This document shows positions 1 to 7,855 of a stretch of 49,247 bases of DNA, one piece after another; within the stretch, counting starts at the first letter, position 1, and each line of letters starts with the position of its first letter. A model generated the notes under the pieces. It ran no database searches. It saw only the letters and a program-made list of their open reading frames with translations, and was not told the DNA's origin. Both the position numbers and the translations under genes were made by a program. The stretch comes from Chitinibacter sp. GC72 (GTDB lineage Bacteria > Pseudomonadota > Gammaproteobacteria > Burkholderiales > Chitinibacteraceae). The stretch covers positions 1 through 49,247 of the forward strand of contig NZ_VIRW01000022.1 in the NCBI RefSeq assembly GCF_009760905.1. Reading direction: 5' to 3'.

Positions 1-411
1 GTTTCGTGGAAACGGCGCAAAGCGGTGGCGGAAGACCTGAAGCGGATTTACCAGTCGGCGACGGTCGAGGAGGCCGAACAGCGGCTGGCTGAATTTGAAG
101 CGCGCTGGGATGAAGAATATTTGCCGATCAGCCAATCCTGGCGGCGCAATTGGGCGCGGCTGATTCCCTTCTTTGACTTCCCGCCGGAAATTCGCAAGGT
201 GATTTACACGACCAACGCGATTGAGTCGATGAACATGAGCCTGCGCAAGCTGGCGAAAAACCGAGGCTCATTCCCGAGCGACGAAGCGTTGCTGAAATTG
301 TTCTACCTAGCGCTGCGTAATATCAGCCAGAAATGGACGATGCCACTGCGGGATTGGAAAGCGGCGCTAACCCGGTTTACTATCCAGTTTGAGGAACGAC
401 TTCCTCAGTAG
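1..411 (+). pseudogene. IS256-family (mutator-type) transposase, C-terminal part, cut by the window edge
   Basis: The reading frame is open from base 1 (VSWKRRKAVAEDL) to a stop at 409-411, so the start lies outside the window. The run SWRRNWARLIPFFDFPPEIR followed by KVIYTTNAIESMN and LRKLAKNRGSFPSDEA is the hallmark C-terminal segment of IS256-family transposases; the glutamate of the DDE triad lies in the NAIES stretch. About 136 residues are visible of a family length near 400. The enzyme would catalyse cut-and-paste or copy-out transposition of its own element. Whether the rest of the gene is intact cannot be judged here. It marks the left part of the window as mobile DNA. Confidence 0.9.
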
Positions 412-420
412 TCAACGAGG

Positions 421-450
421 CCGATTTACACAAAATTCTGCACACGCTCC
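421..450. repeat. Probable right terminal inverted repeat of the IS256-type element
   Basis: Just after the transposase stop comes GATTTACACAAAATTCTGCA, which resembles the terminal repeats of IS256-family elements (GATTTACACAGAAT-like). The left end is outside the window, so neither the pairing nor the target duplication can be checked here. Confidence 0.5.
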
Positions 451-461
451 GCCAAGGCGGT

Positions 462-498
462 AATGCCGTTCACTTAAGCCAAGTGAACGGCATTTTTT
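462..498 (+). terminator. Rho-independent terminator-like hairpin after the transposase
   Basis: AATGCCGTTCACTT (462-475), a 5-nt loop AAGCC, and AAGTGAACGGCATT (481-494) form a perfect 14-bp stem that runs into a T tract. It would stop transcription leaving the IS element. Its symmetry would also let it work for the minus-strand peptidase remnant ending at 636. Confidence 0.7.
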
Positions 499-635
499 CT
501 GCTCATCGCAACCCTATTCCACGTACCATCACGGCTTTTTATGTCGACCTGTTGATGGTAGTTAGAAACTAACCCACTAGAGGCCATATTTATACAAATA
601 ATCTGACCCAGCACTTAAAAAACAAACTTTCATAT

Positions 636-1148
636 TTAGAAAGTATTTGTATCTAAATTTAATAGCGCATTCGCTATCCCATCCAGCCGACCCTTCACTT
701 TTTCCCAGTTCGGCATCACTTGCCCGATTAGTCGGTAAAACCGCTCGCTATGGTTGTGTTCAGCTAAATGGCAAAGTTCATGCACGATTACGTAATCAAT
801 ACAATCTCTGGCTGCTTTGACTAAGTGAGGATTGAGTGTCAATCGTCCTGCTGGTGAGTAGCTTCCCCACTGAGTTTGCATGGTCAGAACACGGAGTGGT
901 GGCTTTTCGCTGCCCCATAGGGCTTGCTCTAGCATTGCCTCTAATCGACGGGCAAAGACTTCTTTCGCTCGCGCTTTGTACCAATCTGCAAGCAGTGCGC
1001 TGATTTTCTCTGCTGACTTTTCCCGTACCGTCACTTCGATCTTTCCGCGAAGTAGTTTCACGGATGGTTTTTCTGTCGGGTGTTCGGTCACTTTCAGGAC
1101 GTACTGCTTGCCTAGGTAATAGTGGCTTTCACCGCTGATGTATTGCCG
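636..1148 (-). pseudogene. SprT/YgjP-like (DUF45, M48-type) zinc metallopeptidase, N-terminally truncated
   Basis: The translation contains YISGESHYYLGKQY, then WGSYSPAGRLTLNPHLV and the zinc motif HELCHLAEHNH with a downstream conserved tail, all typical of the YgjP/DUF45 family. Members are usually about 230 residues; only about 170 family-like residues remain, so the first 60 or so are missing. Homology stops at about 1148, exactly where a reverse transcriptase fragment on the other strand begins. The frame stays open up to 1298, so a chimeric protein with about 50 antisense-derived residues could start at MVGFDD, but I see no support for that being functional. The catalytic half is intact. 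Best read as a gene broken by a recombination. Confidence 0.75.
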
Positions 1149-1511
1149 TGGACGCCACAATGGCTGAACGCGGCTAAAGCCAAGATCGAAACCTTTCTCG
1201 CCGAACGACTGGCAGCACGAATCAACCCCAGCAAAACCATCCTGCAGCCCATCGCGCGCGGCATTGATTTCGTCGGGCAGATCATCAAACCCCACCACCG
1301 AATCACCCGCCGCCGCACAGTTGCCACGGCCTTACGGCGTTGCGCCACCGTTCCGGCCAACGAATTATTTGAGACCGCCAACAGCTATTTCGGCCTACTG
1401 CGCACCGCATCACACAACCACGCAGACCGATGCAAACTCGCCAATATTTTGCGACGGCGCGGCCACACGATCAACGGTGACATCAATAAGGCCTATCAAA
1501 AGTCAAAATAA
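1149..1511 (+). pseudogene. Reverse transcriptase, C-terminal fragment
   Basis: From 1149 the plus frame reads WTPQWLNAAKAKIETFLAER, then INPSKTILQPIARGIDFVGQ and NSYFGLLRTASHNHADR before a stop at 1509-1511. The block of K-T-x-L-Q-P followed by G-I-D-F-V-G is the thumb-proximal end of bacterial reverse transcriptases, and the C-terminal helix resembles those of unclassified or DGR-like RTs. The palm with the catalytic YxDD box is absent, so it is a non-functional remnant of roughly 120 residues. It abuts the truncated metallopeptidase with no spacer. Class assignment (DGR-like versus other unknown-group RT) is a guess. Confidence 0.6.
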
Positions 1512-1523
1512 ACGTCCAGCCCA

Positions 1524-2645
1524 CTACCTCCGATCAGGACGCCCATCCATTGCGACGGGCTTTTTTAATTCGCGGTGTAAATCTTCAGCTTTCAGTTGCG
1601 TATAGCGCGCCAAGTTTTTCCAGCTCTTATGTCCCGACACCAGCGCCACTTCCTGAATCTGATAACCCTGTTCAAACAAGCGGCTGATCGCCTCATGACG
1701 CAGATCGTGAAACGTCAACCCATCAATTTTCGCCAAGCGGCAAAGCCGCTCAAAACGCGACCTCACCCCATCGGCGGTATAAGGAAAAATCCGCGCATCA
1801 GTGCGCGGCTGGGCTTGGATGATTGCCAGCGCCTCACCCAATAGCGGCACGCGTTGATTGTTACCGACTTTTTCCTTTGGGTCTTTGCGATCCCGAATCA
1901 CAATCGCTTTTTTAACCTCATCCAGATCATCCCACAGCAGCCCGATAATCTCCCCTTGCCGCATACCCGTCTCAATCGCAAAGCGCACAATATCGCCAAT
2001 CGGGATAAATCCCTTGTGCTTCCACTTTTCGGCCTGCACCAAAAACGCAGCCAGCTCACCAGGCTGCAAGCGCCGCTCACGCTCGACCGATTTAGCCAGC
2101 AAACCCAACGACCAGCACTCATCACGCCCCAGCTCGAATGCTTCAATCGGCACATCCAAATCAAAAAACGCTTTGGCGCGGCGCAACACCCCACCTAAAT
2201 AAACAATATCCTGATTGATGGTTTGCGGCTTCGCGCCCCCTGCGCGGCGGTCACGGCAATGCGCAATCACATCGGTTGGCTTAATATCGACCAGCGCCAC
2301 TGCACCGATGCGCGAACTCGCCACAATTCCTAGCGCACTACGCTTGGAGTCTCCAAGCGGCTTGTCCTTCTCAACAAAGACGATGTATTTCGCAATCAGG
2401 TCAGCCAACGTCAGCCCACGCAAATTGCGAGCGCGAATCGCAGAATCATCTTTCATCGCATCAGTGAGCCGAGCCGCCCAATCCTCAGCCTCACGTTTGG
2501 TGGCCGCCTCAGCCCTTGGACCTTTACCCATCACCAGAAAACTACGCGACTCGCTCAATACAGTTGTACCGCCGCGATATAAGCGAACTATGGCCTTAAA
2601 ACTAATCGTGCCGTCTTTGTTTTCTTTGCGTAAAATAGAAGCCAT
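1524..2645 (-). CDS. Tyrosine recombinase/integrase of a dusA-associated island
   Basis: A 373-residue phage-type integrase. All catalytic positions of the tyrosine recombinase family are visible: Arg229 in TGMRQGE, His313 and Arg316 in HDLRHE, His339 in GHKSW and the nucleophile Tyr348 in ARYTQL. The N-terminal 60-190 region is the core-binding SAM-like domain. The gene is complete and points away from dusA, whose start lies about 150 bp beyond its own start. This geometry is known for islands and prophages that integrate into the 5' end of dusA, so it would catalyse integration and excision there. No excisionase gene is visible; cargo would lie to the left. Nested inverted repeats sit immediately upstream and may control it. 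Confidence 0.9.
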   Translation of the reverse strand: MASILRKENKDGTISFKAIVRLYRGGTTVLSESRSFLVMGKGPRAEAATKREAEDWAARLTDAMKDDSAIRARNLRGLTLADLIAKYIVFVEKDKPLGDSKRSALGIVASSRIGAVALVDIKPTDVIAHCRDRRAGGAKPQTINQDIVYLGGVLRRAKAFFDLDVPIEAFELGRDECWSLGLLAKSVERERRLQPGELAAFLVQAEKWKHKGFIPIGDIVRFAIETGMRQGEIIGLLWDDLDEVKKAIVIRDRKDPKEKVGNNQRVPLLGEALAIIQAQPRTDARIFPYTADGVRSRFERLCRLAKIDGLTFHDLRHEAISRLFEQGYQIQEVALVSGHKSWKNLARYTQLKAEDLHRELKKPVAMDGRPDRR

Positions 2646-2655
2646 CGCCGCCCCA

Positions 2656-2704
2656 TTTGCACCTTGAGCATTTTTATGGCCTCAAGGTACAGTCAAGGTG
2701 CAAA
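2656..2704. promoter_or_regulatory. Nested inverted repeats upstream of the integrase
   Basis: TTTGCACCTTGA (2656-2667) and TCAAGGTGCAAA (2693-2704) are perfect 12-nt inverted repeats. A third half-site, CTCAAGGT (2681-2688), pairs with ACCTTGAG (2661-2668). Three copies of a TCAAGGT core in 49 bp directly before the integrase start look like an operator or integrase arm-type sites. Function is inferred. Confidence 0.5.
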
Positions 2705-2797
2705 TTTTGCAAGCCAACACGCATCAAACCCAATAAAACTGTAAACATGTCAAATAACAAAAACCCAGCAAAACCAAGTGAAAATCCGGAAAATTCA

Positions 2798-3805
2798 ATG
2801 GGCACAAGGGGTAGACGCTTCTGCATTGCACCGATGCTCGATTGGACAGACCGTTTCTACCGGCGTTTTGCGCGAGAGCTGAGCCAGCATACCTGGCTGT
2901 ATACCGAAATGGTTAATACCGGGGCGATTCTGCATGGTGATCCGCAGCGGCATTTGCGCTTTGATCCGGTGGAATATCCGGTGGCGCTGCAACTGGGTGG
3001 CAGCGAGCCCGCCGATCTGGCGCGTTGTGCCAAGATTGCCGAAGATTGGGGCTATGACGAAGTCAATCTGAATGTTGGCTGCCCCAGCGAGCGGGTGCAG
3101 TCCGGCTCTTTCGGCGCGTGTCTGATGCTCGAACCTGGCTTGGTGGCCGACGGCGTAAAAGCCATGCGCGATGCCTGTCAGATTGATGTCACGGTGAAGC
3201 ACCGTATCGGCATCGACAAAATAGAGGAATATAGTTTTGTCCGCGATTTTGTCGGCCAAATTGCCGAGGCAGGTTGCAGCACCTTTATTGTGCATGCGCG
3301 CAACGCGATTTTGAAAGGTTTGAGCCCGAAGGAAAATCGCGAAATTCCGCCGCTTAAATATGATTATGCCTATCAGCTCAAACGTGATTTTCCACAACTG
3401 GAGATCATTATTAATGGTGGCATCACGACGCTGACCCAATCACTCGAGCATTTGCAATATGTCGATGGCGTCATGGTCGGCCGTGAGGCTTATCACAATC
3501 CGTGGCTGCTTACCGGAGTGGATGCGGCGATCTACGGCCAAGCGCAACGGGAACAAAGCCGCCGTGGCGCCATCGAGAATTTGCGCGGTTTCATCGAAGC
3601 CGAGCTGGCGGGGGGTACGCCACTACGCTTTATAGCCCGGCATATTCTGGGGCTTTTTCAGGGACAATATGGCGCGCGGCAATGGCGCAGGATGCTCTCT
3701 GATGCCACACTACTTAAAAATGCCGATTGGCAGCTGATCGAACAAGCCTTGCAACAGATCGAGCATAGTCAGGGCCAACGGGAAACCTCACAGAGCGAGC
3801 AATGA
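2798..3805 (+). CDS. dusA: tRNA-dihydrouridine(20/20a) synthase DusA
   Basis: FMN enzyme that reduces uridine 20/20a in the tRNA D-loop. FCIAPMLDWTDRFYRRFAR near the N terminus and NLNVGCPSERVQSGSFGACL with the catalytic cysteine are diagnostic of DusA. The later segments HARNAILKGLSPKENR and INGGI/GREAYHNPW also match. The frame is open from 2657, but homology begins near FCIAP. I take the ATG at 2798 (335 residues, a GGA about 9 bases before); ATG 2747 would add 17 low-complexity residues. The 5' end has been replaced by island integration, so the native promoter may be lost and expression may come from island DNA. It overlaps the next gene by ATGA. Confidence 0.9.
   Translation: MGTRGRRFCIAPMLDWTDRFYRRFARELSQHTWLYTEMVNTGAILHGDPQRHLRFDPVEYPVALQLGGSEPADLARCAKIAEDWGYDEVNLNVGCPSERVQSGSFGACLMLEPGLVADGVKAMRDACQIDVTVKHRIGIDKIEEYSFVRDFVGQIAEAGCSTFIVHARNAILKGLSPKENREIPPLKYDYAYQLKRDFPQLEIIINGGITTLTQSLEHLQYVDGVMVGREAYHNPWLLTGVDAAIYGQAQREQSRRGAIENLRGFIEAELAGGTPLRFIARHILGLFQGQYGARQWRRMLSDATLLKNADWQLIEQALQQIEHSQGQRETSQSEQ
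2807..2850. other. Candidate attachment-site region in the dusA 5' coding end
   Basis: dusA-type integrases use the first conserved dusA codons as their bacterial attachment site. The conserved stretch here encodes RRFCIAPMLDWTDR (about 2810-2850), right next to the integrase. The partner copy should be at the far end of the island, outside the window, so the exact core cannot be fixed. Confidence 0.35.
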
Positions 3806-4455
3806 TCATGTTAAAACCCGCAATGATTGCAATCAGCCTGGCGCTGAGCGCCCTGCCGGCCCTGGCCGACGATATCGTACTGATCGGCACCATGGGCAAT
3901 AAGGGCGTATTCCAGATTAACGGCCAGAAAAAAACCCTGCAAAGCGGGCAGCAAAGCGGGATATTCAAAATCATCTCGATTCAAGCCGAATCGGCGATTA
4001 TTTCCAGCAATGGTCAGCAACGACAATTGCTGCTGGGCCAAGGCTATGTGGCGCAAGGCGGCAACCCCGCAGATAGCCATGCCAGTAGCTTGACGCTGAC
4101 ACCCGACGAGCGTGGCCATTATCTAGTGAATGTGGGCATCAACCAGTCGTCGCAAGCAGGCCTGATCGACACCGGCGCGACGCACTTGTCGATGTCGCGC
4201 CCAACTGCCGATAGCATGAAAATCAGTTATAAAAACGGCCAGCAAGGCCGCTCCCAAACCGCCAATGGCAATATTGGCGCCTGGCTGGTGAAGCTGCCGC
4301 AAATCCGGATCAACAATATCACGCTCTACGATGTCACCGCCGTGGTACGCGACAGTAATGATAATGCACCGATTCTGGTTGGCATGAGCGTGCTCAACCG
4401 CTTCCAGATGCGGCGTGAGCAGGAATTGATGATTTTAAGCAAAAAAGCCTACTAA
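3802..4455 (+). CDS. Periplasmic retropepsin-like aspartic protease (TIGR02281-type)
   Basis: 217 residues with an N-terminal signal peptide (MLKPAMIAISLALSALPALA) followed by an SH3-like or leader region and a single-lobe aspartic protease fold. The catalytic motif IDTGATHLSMSR lies near residue 125, and the second hydrophobic-glycine element ILVGMSVLNRF is near residue 200, as in the clan AA family that works as a dimer. Substrate unknown. Its start overlaps the dusA stop (ATGA), suggesting translational coupling; ATG 3808 is an alternative start. A 49-bp repeat begins 3 bp after its stop. Confidence 0.85.
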   Translation: MIMLKPAMIAISLALSALPALADDIVLIGTMGNKGVFQINGQKKTLQSGQQSGIFKIISIQAESAIISSNGQQRQLLLGQGYVAQGGNPADSHASSLTLTPDERGHYLVNVGINQSSQAGLIDTGATHLSMSRPTADSMKISYKNGQQGRSQTANGNIGAWLVKLPQIRINNITLYDVTAVVRDSNDNAPILVGMSVLNRFQMRREQELMILSKKAY

Positions 4456-4457
4456 CT

Positions 4458-4506
4458 GGGTATAGCCCTGCGAGTCATACCTGTTAATAGCCAGAAGCCA
4501 ATACCC
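4458..4506 (+). repeat. 49-bp GGGTATA repeat, copy A
   Basis: Begins GGGTATAGCC CTGCGAG and ends CAATACCC, exactly 49 bp. It fills the whole gap between the protease stop (4455) and the rdgB start codon (4508), so any ribosome-binding site of rdgB must lie within the repeat. Six bases at each end are inverted copies (GGGTAT/ATACCC). Confidence 0.8.
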
Positions 4507-4507
4507 C

Positions 4508-5110
4508 ATGAAAAAAATTGTCCTCGCCAGTAATAATGCTGGCAAGCTGAAAGAATTTGCTCACTTGCTCGCCCCACTGGACGTGCAGATCATCGCGCAG
4601 GGCGAGCTGGGAGTGCCCGAATGCCCGGAACCGTATGGCACTTTTATTGAAAATGCGCTAACCAAGGCACGCCATGCCGCCAAAATCACCGGCCTGCCCG
4701 CGCTGGCCGACGATTCGGGTCTGTGCGTACACGCGCTGGGCGGCGCACCCGGCGTCTATTCGGCGCGCTACGCCCAACGCGCTGGCGAGGCCAAATCGGA
4801 TCAGCGCAACAATCAGCATTTGCTCAGCGAGCTGGCGCAGCACACCGACCGGCGCGCCTGGTATTACGCCGCGCTGGTACTGGTGCGCAGCGAAAATGAC
4901 CCGCAACCGCTGATTGCTGACGGGGTCTGCGTGGGCGAAATCGCGCAACAAGCCAGCGGCGACGGTGGTTTTGGCTACGATCCGCTATTCTGGCTGCCCC
5001 AATTTGGCAAAACTGTCGCCCAGATTTCTGCCGAAGAAAAAAGCCAGATCTCGCATCGCGCCAAAGCGCTGCAGAGCCTGATCGCAAAAATGCAGGAAAC
5101 CGGCTTATGA
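4508..5110 (+). CDS. rdgB: XTP/dITP pyrophosphatase (RdgB/HAM1)
   Basis: 200 residues. Hydrolyses non-canonical purine triphosphates (ITP, dITP, XTP) to monophosphates and keeps them out of nucleic acids. Family motifs are all present: SNNAGKLKEF at the N terminus, PALADDSGL around residue 68 with the catalytic aspartate, GVYSARYA, DGGFGYDPLFW near residue 155 and the C-terminal SHRAKAL. Full length. No clear Shine-Dalgarno is seen because a 49-bp repeat ends one base before the ATG. Its stop overlaps the start of the next small gene (ATGA). Confidence 0.95.
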   Translation: MKKIVLASNNAGKLKEFAHLLAPLDVQIIAQGELGVPECPEPYGTFIENALTKARHAAKITGLPALADDSGLCVHALGGAPGVYSARYAQRAGEAKSDQRNNQHLLSELAQHTDRRAWYYAALVLVRSENDPQPLIADGVCVGEIAQQASGDGGFGYDPLFWLPQFGKTVAQISAEEKSQISHRAKALQSLIAKMQETGL

Positions 5111-5337
5111 ACCCGCAAGACGAAAGCCGCTGGGCAAAATGGTGCCGTGACGACGGCTCCGTGGTATCGTGCACCGAAAAAGTCAAAGTAATGAATGAAA
5201 ACCTTGATGAATTGGCGCAAATGGCACAAGACCTGTTTGAAGACGGCCTGCTGATGGAAGTGTCGGCCGAACAAATGCGAGAGGTCTTGCACCGCCTGAT
5301 TGATCATTTGCACGACCCCTACAATACCAACACCTAA
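5107..5337 (+). CDS. Small conserved-looking protein of unknown function
   Basis: 76 residues, acidic, no signal peptide or membrane segment. It starts inside the rdgB stop (ATGA overlap), so it is probably translated with rdgB. The C-terminal half (residues 30-70) looks like an amphipathic helical region: NLDELAQMAQDLFEDGLLME and QMREVLHRLIDHLHDPY. An internal ATG at 5191, MNENLDELAQ, could be the true start and would give a 48-residue protein that matches only the helical part. I do not recognise a family. Confidence 0.55.
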   Translation: MNPQDESRWAKWCRDDGSVVSCTEKVKVMNENLDELAQMAQDLFEDGLLMEVSAEQMREVLHRLIDHLHDPYNTNT

Positions 5338-5376
5338 TTCACACTGCAGATCAGTTGACCGGAGAATATTTCAATA

Positions 5377-5928
5377 ATGAAACATCTACTACTCGTTGCC
5401 GCGCTGACTTTACCATTGCTACATAGTGTGGCTATTGCGGCAAAGGATAACCCAAGCAATGAGACAGCAGCCAATAATCCATTTACAGCTGAGCGCAACA
5501 AAGCGATCGGAAATCTAAGTACATCGATTGTAATCTTGCAAAAGATGGGAAGCGAGTGCAAAAATCAAGCCAAACTCAGCGAAGACAAAATTAAATCCAG
5601 CCTGAATAAATGGATTGAACGCAATAAAACTTATCTCCAAATGCATGCCGATTATATGAATGGATATTTTGCAACCATTCGGCAATTTGAGGGCGAAGAA
5701 CAAGCTAAGAAAGTCGTTAACGACATGGGCAAGGTATTTAATGAGCAAGCCAATACTGTAGTTCAATTAACACTTGAAAAGAATGGTAAATCCGAAGCCT
5801 GCCTGAAATACTTCCAATTGCTGGGCGAAGGTAAAATGGATATTAAAATAGGCTACCCTGATTATAAAATTCTGACCGAAATGGTTGAATACTCAAAACG
5901 CAATACACCCCAAGCGGGCAACAAGTAA
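5377..5928 (+). CDS. Secreted protein of unknown function
   Basis: 183 residues with a clear Sec signal peptide (MKHLLLVAALTLPLLHSVAIAA). The mature part is lysine- and asparagine-rich, mostly helical by eye, with two cysteines (in SECKNQ and EACLKYF) that could form a disulphide in the periplasm. Preceded by GGAGA about 10 bases before the ATG. The gene is visibly more AT-rich than its neighbours rdgB and hemW, which hints at recent acquisition or weak codon selection. No family recognised. It ends 4 bp before the chosen hemW start. Confidence 0.7.
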   Translation: MKHLLLVAALTLPLLHSVAIAAKDNPSNETAANNPFTAERNKAIGNLSTSIVILQKMGSECKNQAKLSEDKIKSSLNKWIERNKTYLQMHADYMNGYFATIRQFEGEEQAKKVVNDMGKVFNEQANTVVQLTLEKNGKSEACLKYFQLLGEGKMDIKIGYPDYKILTEMVEYSKRNTPQAGNK

Positions 5929-5932
5929 ATTA

Positions 5933-7138
5933 ATGCACACCATCTCACTGGCCCAGCTGGGCAGCTCTGGCCTGAGCGCCCTGCCCCCGCTGGCGCTGTA
6001 CATCCATTTTCCCTGGTGCGTGAAGAAATGCCCGTATTGCGACTTCAACTCGCACGCGGTCAGAGACGCTAACTACCCGAGTGGCCTGCCGGAAGCGCAG
6101 TATATCGATGCGCTGATCAGCGATCTGGAAAGCAACCTGCCGCAAGTCTGGGGCCGCTCGGTTTCGAGTATTTTTATGGGCGGCGGCACGCCAAGCTTAT
6201 TCTCGGCTGCCAGCATGGACAGGCTGCTAGAGGCGATCCGCGCGCGCGTTAAGCTCAACCCGGATGCCGAAATCACGCTAGAGGCCAATCCGGGAACATT
6301 CGAGATCGAGAAATTCGCCGGCTACGCCGCAGCCGGGATTAATCGGCTGTCGATTGGCATTCAGAGCTTCAATGCTGAACACCTGAGCGCGCTAGGGCGC
6401 ATCCATAATCGGGACGAAGCTTTGCGCGCAGTCGAGATTGCGCACCAGCATTTTGCCAACTTCAACCTCGACATTATGTACGCGCTGCCGCAGCAAACGC
6501 TGGCGCAAGCACAGGCTGATATTCGGCTGGCGATTGAATGCAATTCAACGCATTTAAGTGCGTATCACCTCACACTCGAGCCCAATACCCTATTTCATCG
6601 CTACCCACCACAGCTACCCGACGATGACCTGGCCGCCGATATGCAAGAAATGATCGAAGCCGAGCTTGCCAGCGCGGGCTTTGGGCACTATGAAACCAGC
6701 GCCTTCTATAAAAAGTCCCAAAACCGGGATTATCGCAGCCAGCATAATCTGAACTACTGGCAGTTTGGCGATTACCTCGGCATTGGCGCTGGCGCACACG
6801 GCAAAATCAGTTTTCACGATAAAATCATCCGTCAGGCGCGCTATAAGCAGCCAAGCGAATATCTGGCCAAAATGGCCGCTGGCAATGCGATTCAGACCGA
6901 AAATGTCGTAGAAAAGGCCGAGCTACCATTTGAATTTATGCTCAACTTGCTGCGCCTGACTGAAGGCTTCCCGCTGGCGCTGTTTACCGAGCGCACCGGC
7001 TTGCCGCAAAGCAAGATTTTTGCTGAGATCGAGCGCGCCTGCAGTGAAGGCTTGCTCGAGCGTGATTTACACTGGGTCAAGCCAACCGACAAAGGTCAGC
7101 GCTTTTTGAATGTATTAATGGAACGCTTTTTGCCGTAG
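5933..7138 (+). CDS. hemW: Radical SAM heme chaperone HemW
   Basis: 401 residues from ATG 5933, chosen because homology starts at LALYIHFPWC and the upstream frame overlaps the previous gene. The radical SAM cluster motif is CVKKCPYC (Cys-x3-Cys-x2-Cys), followed by FMGGGTPSL and the HemW hallmark HNLNYWQFGDYLGIGAGAHG. HemW proteins bind heme and deliver it to membrane targets; they were long misannotated as oxygen-independent coproporphyrinogen oxidase. The CPYC-F pattern fits HemW rather than HemN. In many beta- and gammaproteobacteria hemW follows rdgB, as here, with two unknown genes inserted between. Confidence 0.93.
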   Translation: MHTISLAQLGSSGLSALPPLALYIHFPWCVKKCPYCDFNSHAVRDANYPSGLPEAQYIDALISDLESNLPQVWGRSVSSIFMGGGTPSLFSAASMDRLLEAIRARVKLNPDAEITLEANPGTFEIEKFAGYAAAGINRLSIGIQSFNAEHLSALGRIHNRDEALRAVEIAHQHFANFNLDIMYALPQQTLAQAQADIRLAIECNSTHLSAYHLTLEPNTLFHRYPPQLPDDDLAADMQEMIEAELASAGFGHYETSAFYKKSQNRDYRSQHNLNYWQFGDYLGIGAGAHGKISFHDKIIRQARYKQPSEYLAKMAAGNAIQTENVVEKAELPFEFMLNLLRLTEGFPLALFTERTGLPQSKIFAEIERACSEGLLERDLHWVKPTDKGQRFLNVLMERFLP

Positions 7139-7200
7139 GGTGGGTTAGGCCATTAACAGCGCGTGGAAGAGACAGCAACCCCCAAAGGCCGTAACCCACC
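7139..7200. repeat. REP-like inverted repeat GGTGGGTTA...TAACCCACC
   Basis: GGTGGGTTAGGCC (7139-7151) and GGCCGTAACCCACC (7187-7200) pair over 13 bp with one bulge, enclosing about 35 nt. It starts at the hemW stop codon. The same GGGTGGGTTA/TAACCCACC pattern is a common dispersed hairpin in bacterial genomes, but this window holds only one copy. Confidence 0.6.
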
Positions 7201-7215
7201 ATAACAGCAAACAAT

Positions 7216-7264
7216 GGGTATACCACCAGAAGAAAGAAGCAATTTACCCTAGCAAGACATACCC
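7216..7264 (+). repeat. 49-bp GGGTATA repeat, copy B
   Basis: Starts GGGTATACCA and ends GACATACCC, 49 bp, in the hemW-flavin reductase gap. Only the ends match the family; the inner CTGCAG block is not present. It ends 24 bp before the ATG of the next gene. Confidence 0.7.
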
Positions 7265-7288
7265 AACCCCGTATCAACAGGATTTATT

Positions 7289-7855
7289 ATGGAATGGCCA
7301 GTCGCGGCTTTGTCGCCGAGCGAAAAATACAATCTGATTACCGACTGCGTCGTGCCACGCCCGATTGCGTGGGTGAGCAGCATCGACGCTGCGGGCAAAA
7401 TCAATATCGCGCCATTTTCCTACTTTAATATTGTGGCGAGCGAGCCGATGATTGTGTCGCTCAGCGTGAATCGCCGCCTAGGCCAGGACGGTAGCAGCGA
7501 ACAAAAAGACACTGCGCTCAATTTAATCCACGGCGGCGATTGCGTGATTCATATTCCATCGCACGATCACGCCCCGGCGGTGCACGCCACCGGCTCGGGC
7601 ACACCGCCAAGTCAAGCGCAAATCGACGCACTCGGCCTGCAATTTAGTCCATCACAGCAAGTCAAAACACCGCGCATTGACAACTGCGCTGTCGCGCTCG
7701 AAGGCCGTTTTCTGCAGCATATTGAAGTCGCTCAACCGGTCGTTGCCGACCTGATTCTGGTTGAAATCGTGCATATTTATGCTGCTGATGACTTGCTGCA
7801 CAATGAGCGCGTGCATCCTGAGCCGTATGCGATCAATGCGAATAAACGAGCATGA
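7289..7855 (+). CDS. Flavin reductase-like FMN-binding split-barrel protein
   Basis: 188 residues. The segment YNLITDCVVPRPIAWVSSID followed by NIAPFSYFNIVASEPMIVSL is the conserved core of the flavin reductase-like (DIM6/NTAB) family, where proline-arginine-proline and the APFS motif contact FMN. Such proteins usually reduce flavin with NAD(P)H for a partner oxygenase or act alone as small flavoproteins. No partner monooxygenase is next to it, so the substrate is unknown. Cytoplasmic, no signal peptide. The stop overlaps the next gene start (ATGA). Confidence 0.8.
   Translation: MEWPVAALSPSEKYNLITDCVVPRPIAWVSSIDAAGKINIAPFSYFNIVASEPMIVSLSVNRRLGQDGSSEQKDTALNLIHGGDCVIHIPSHDHAPAVHATGSGTPPSQAQIDALGLQFSPSQQVKTPRIDNCAVALEGRFLQHIEVAQPVVADLILVEIVHIYAADDLLHNERVHPEPYAINANKRA

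Noticed and set aside
462-498. Perfect 14-bp hairpin as a site-specific recombination site such as dif
   Set aside because: The T tract and position after a gene fit a terminator; no XerC/D-like core seen.
880-1119. Possible toxin-like small plus-strand frame inside the peptidase remnant
   Set aside because: Pure complement of the DUF45 coding frame, no ribosome site.
796-1381. Overlapping frames antisense to the metallopeptidase and RT fragments
   Set aside because: No family motifs, composition follows the real frames; shadows.
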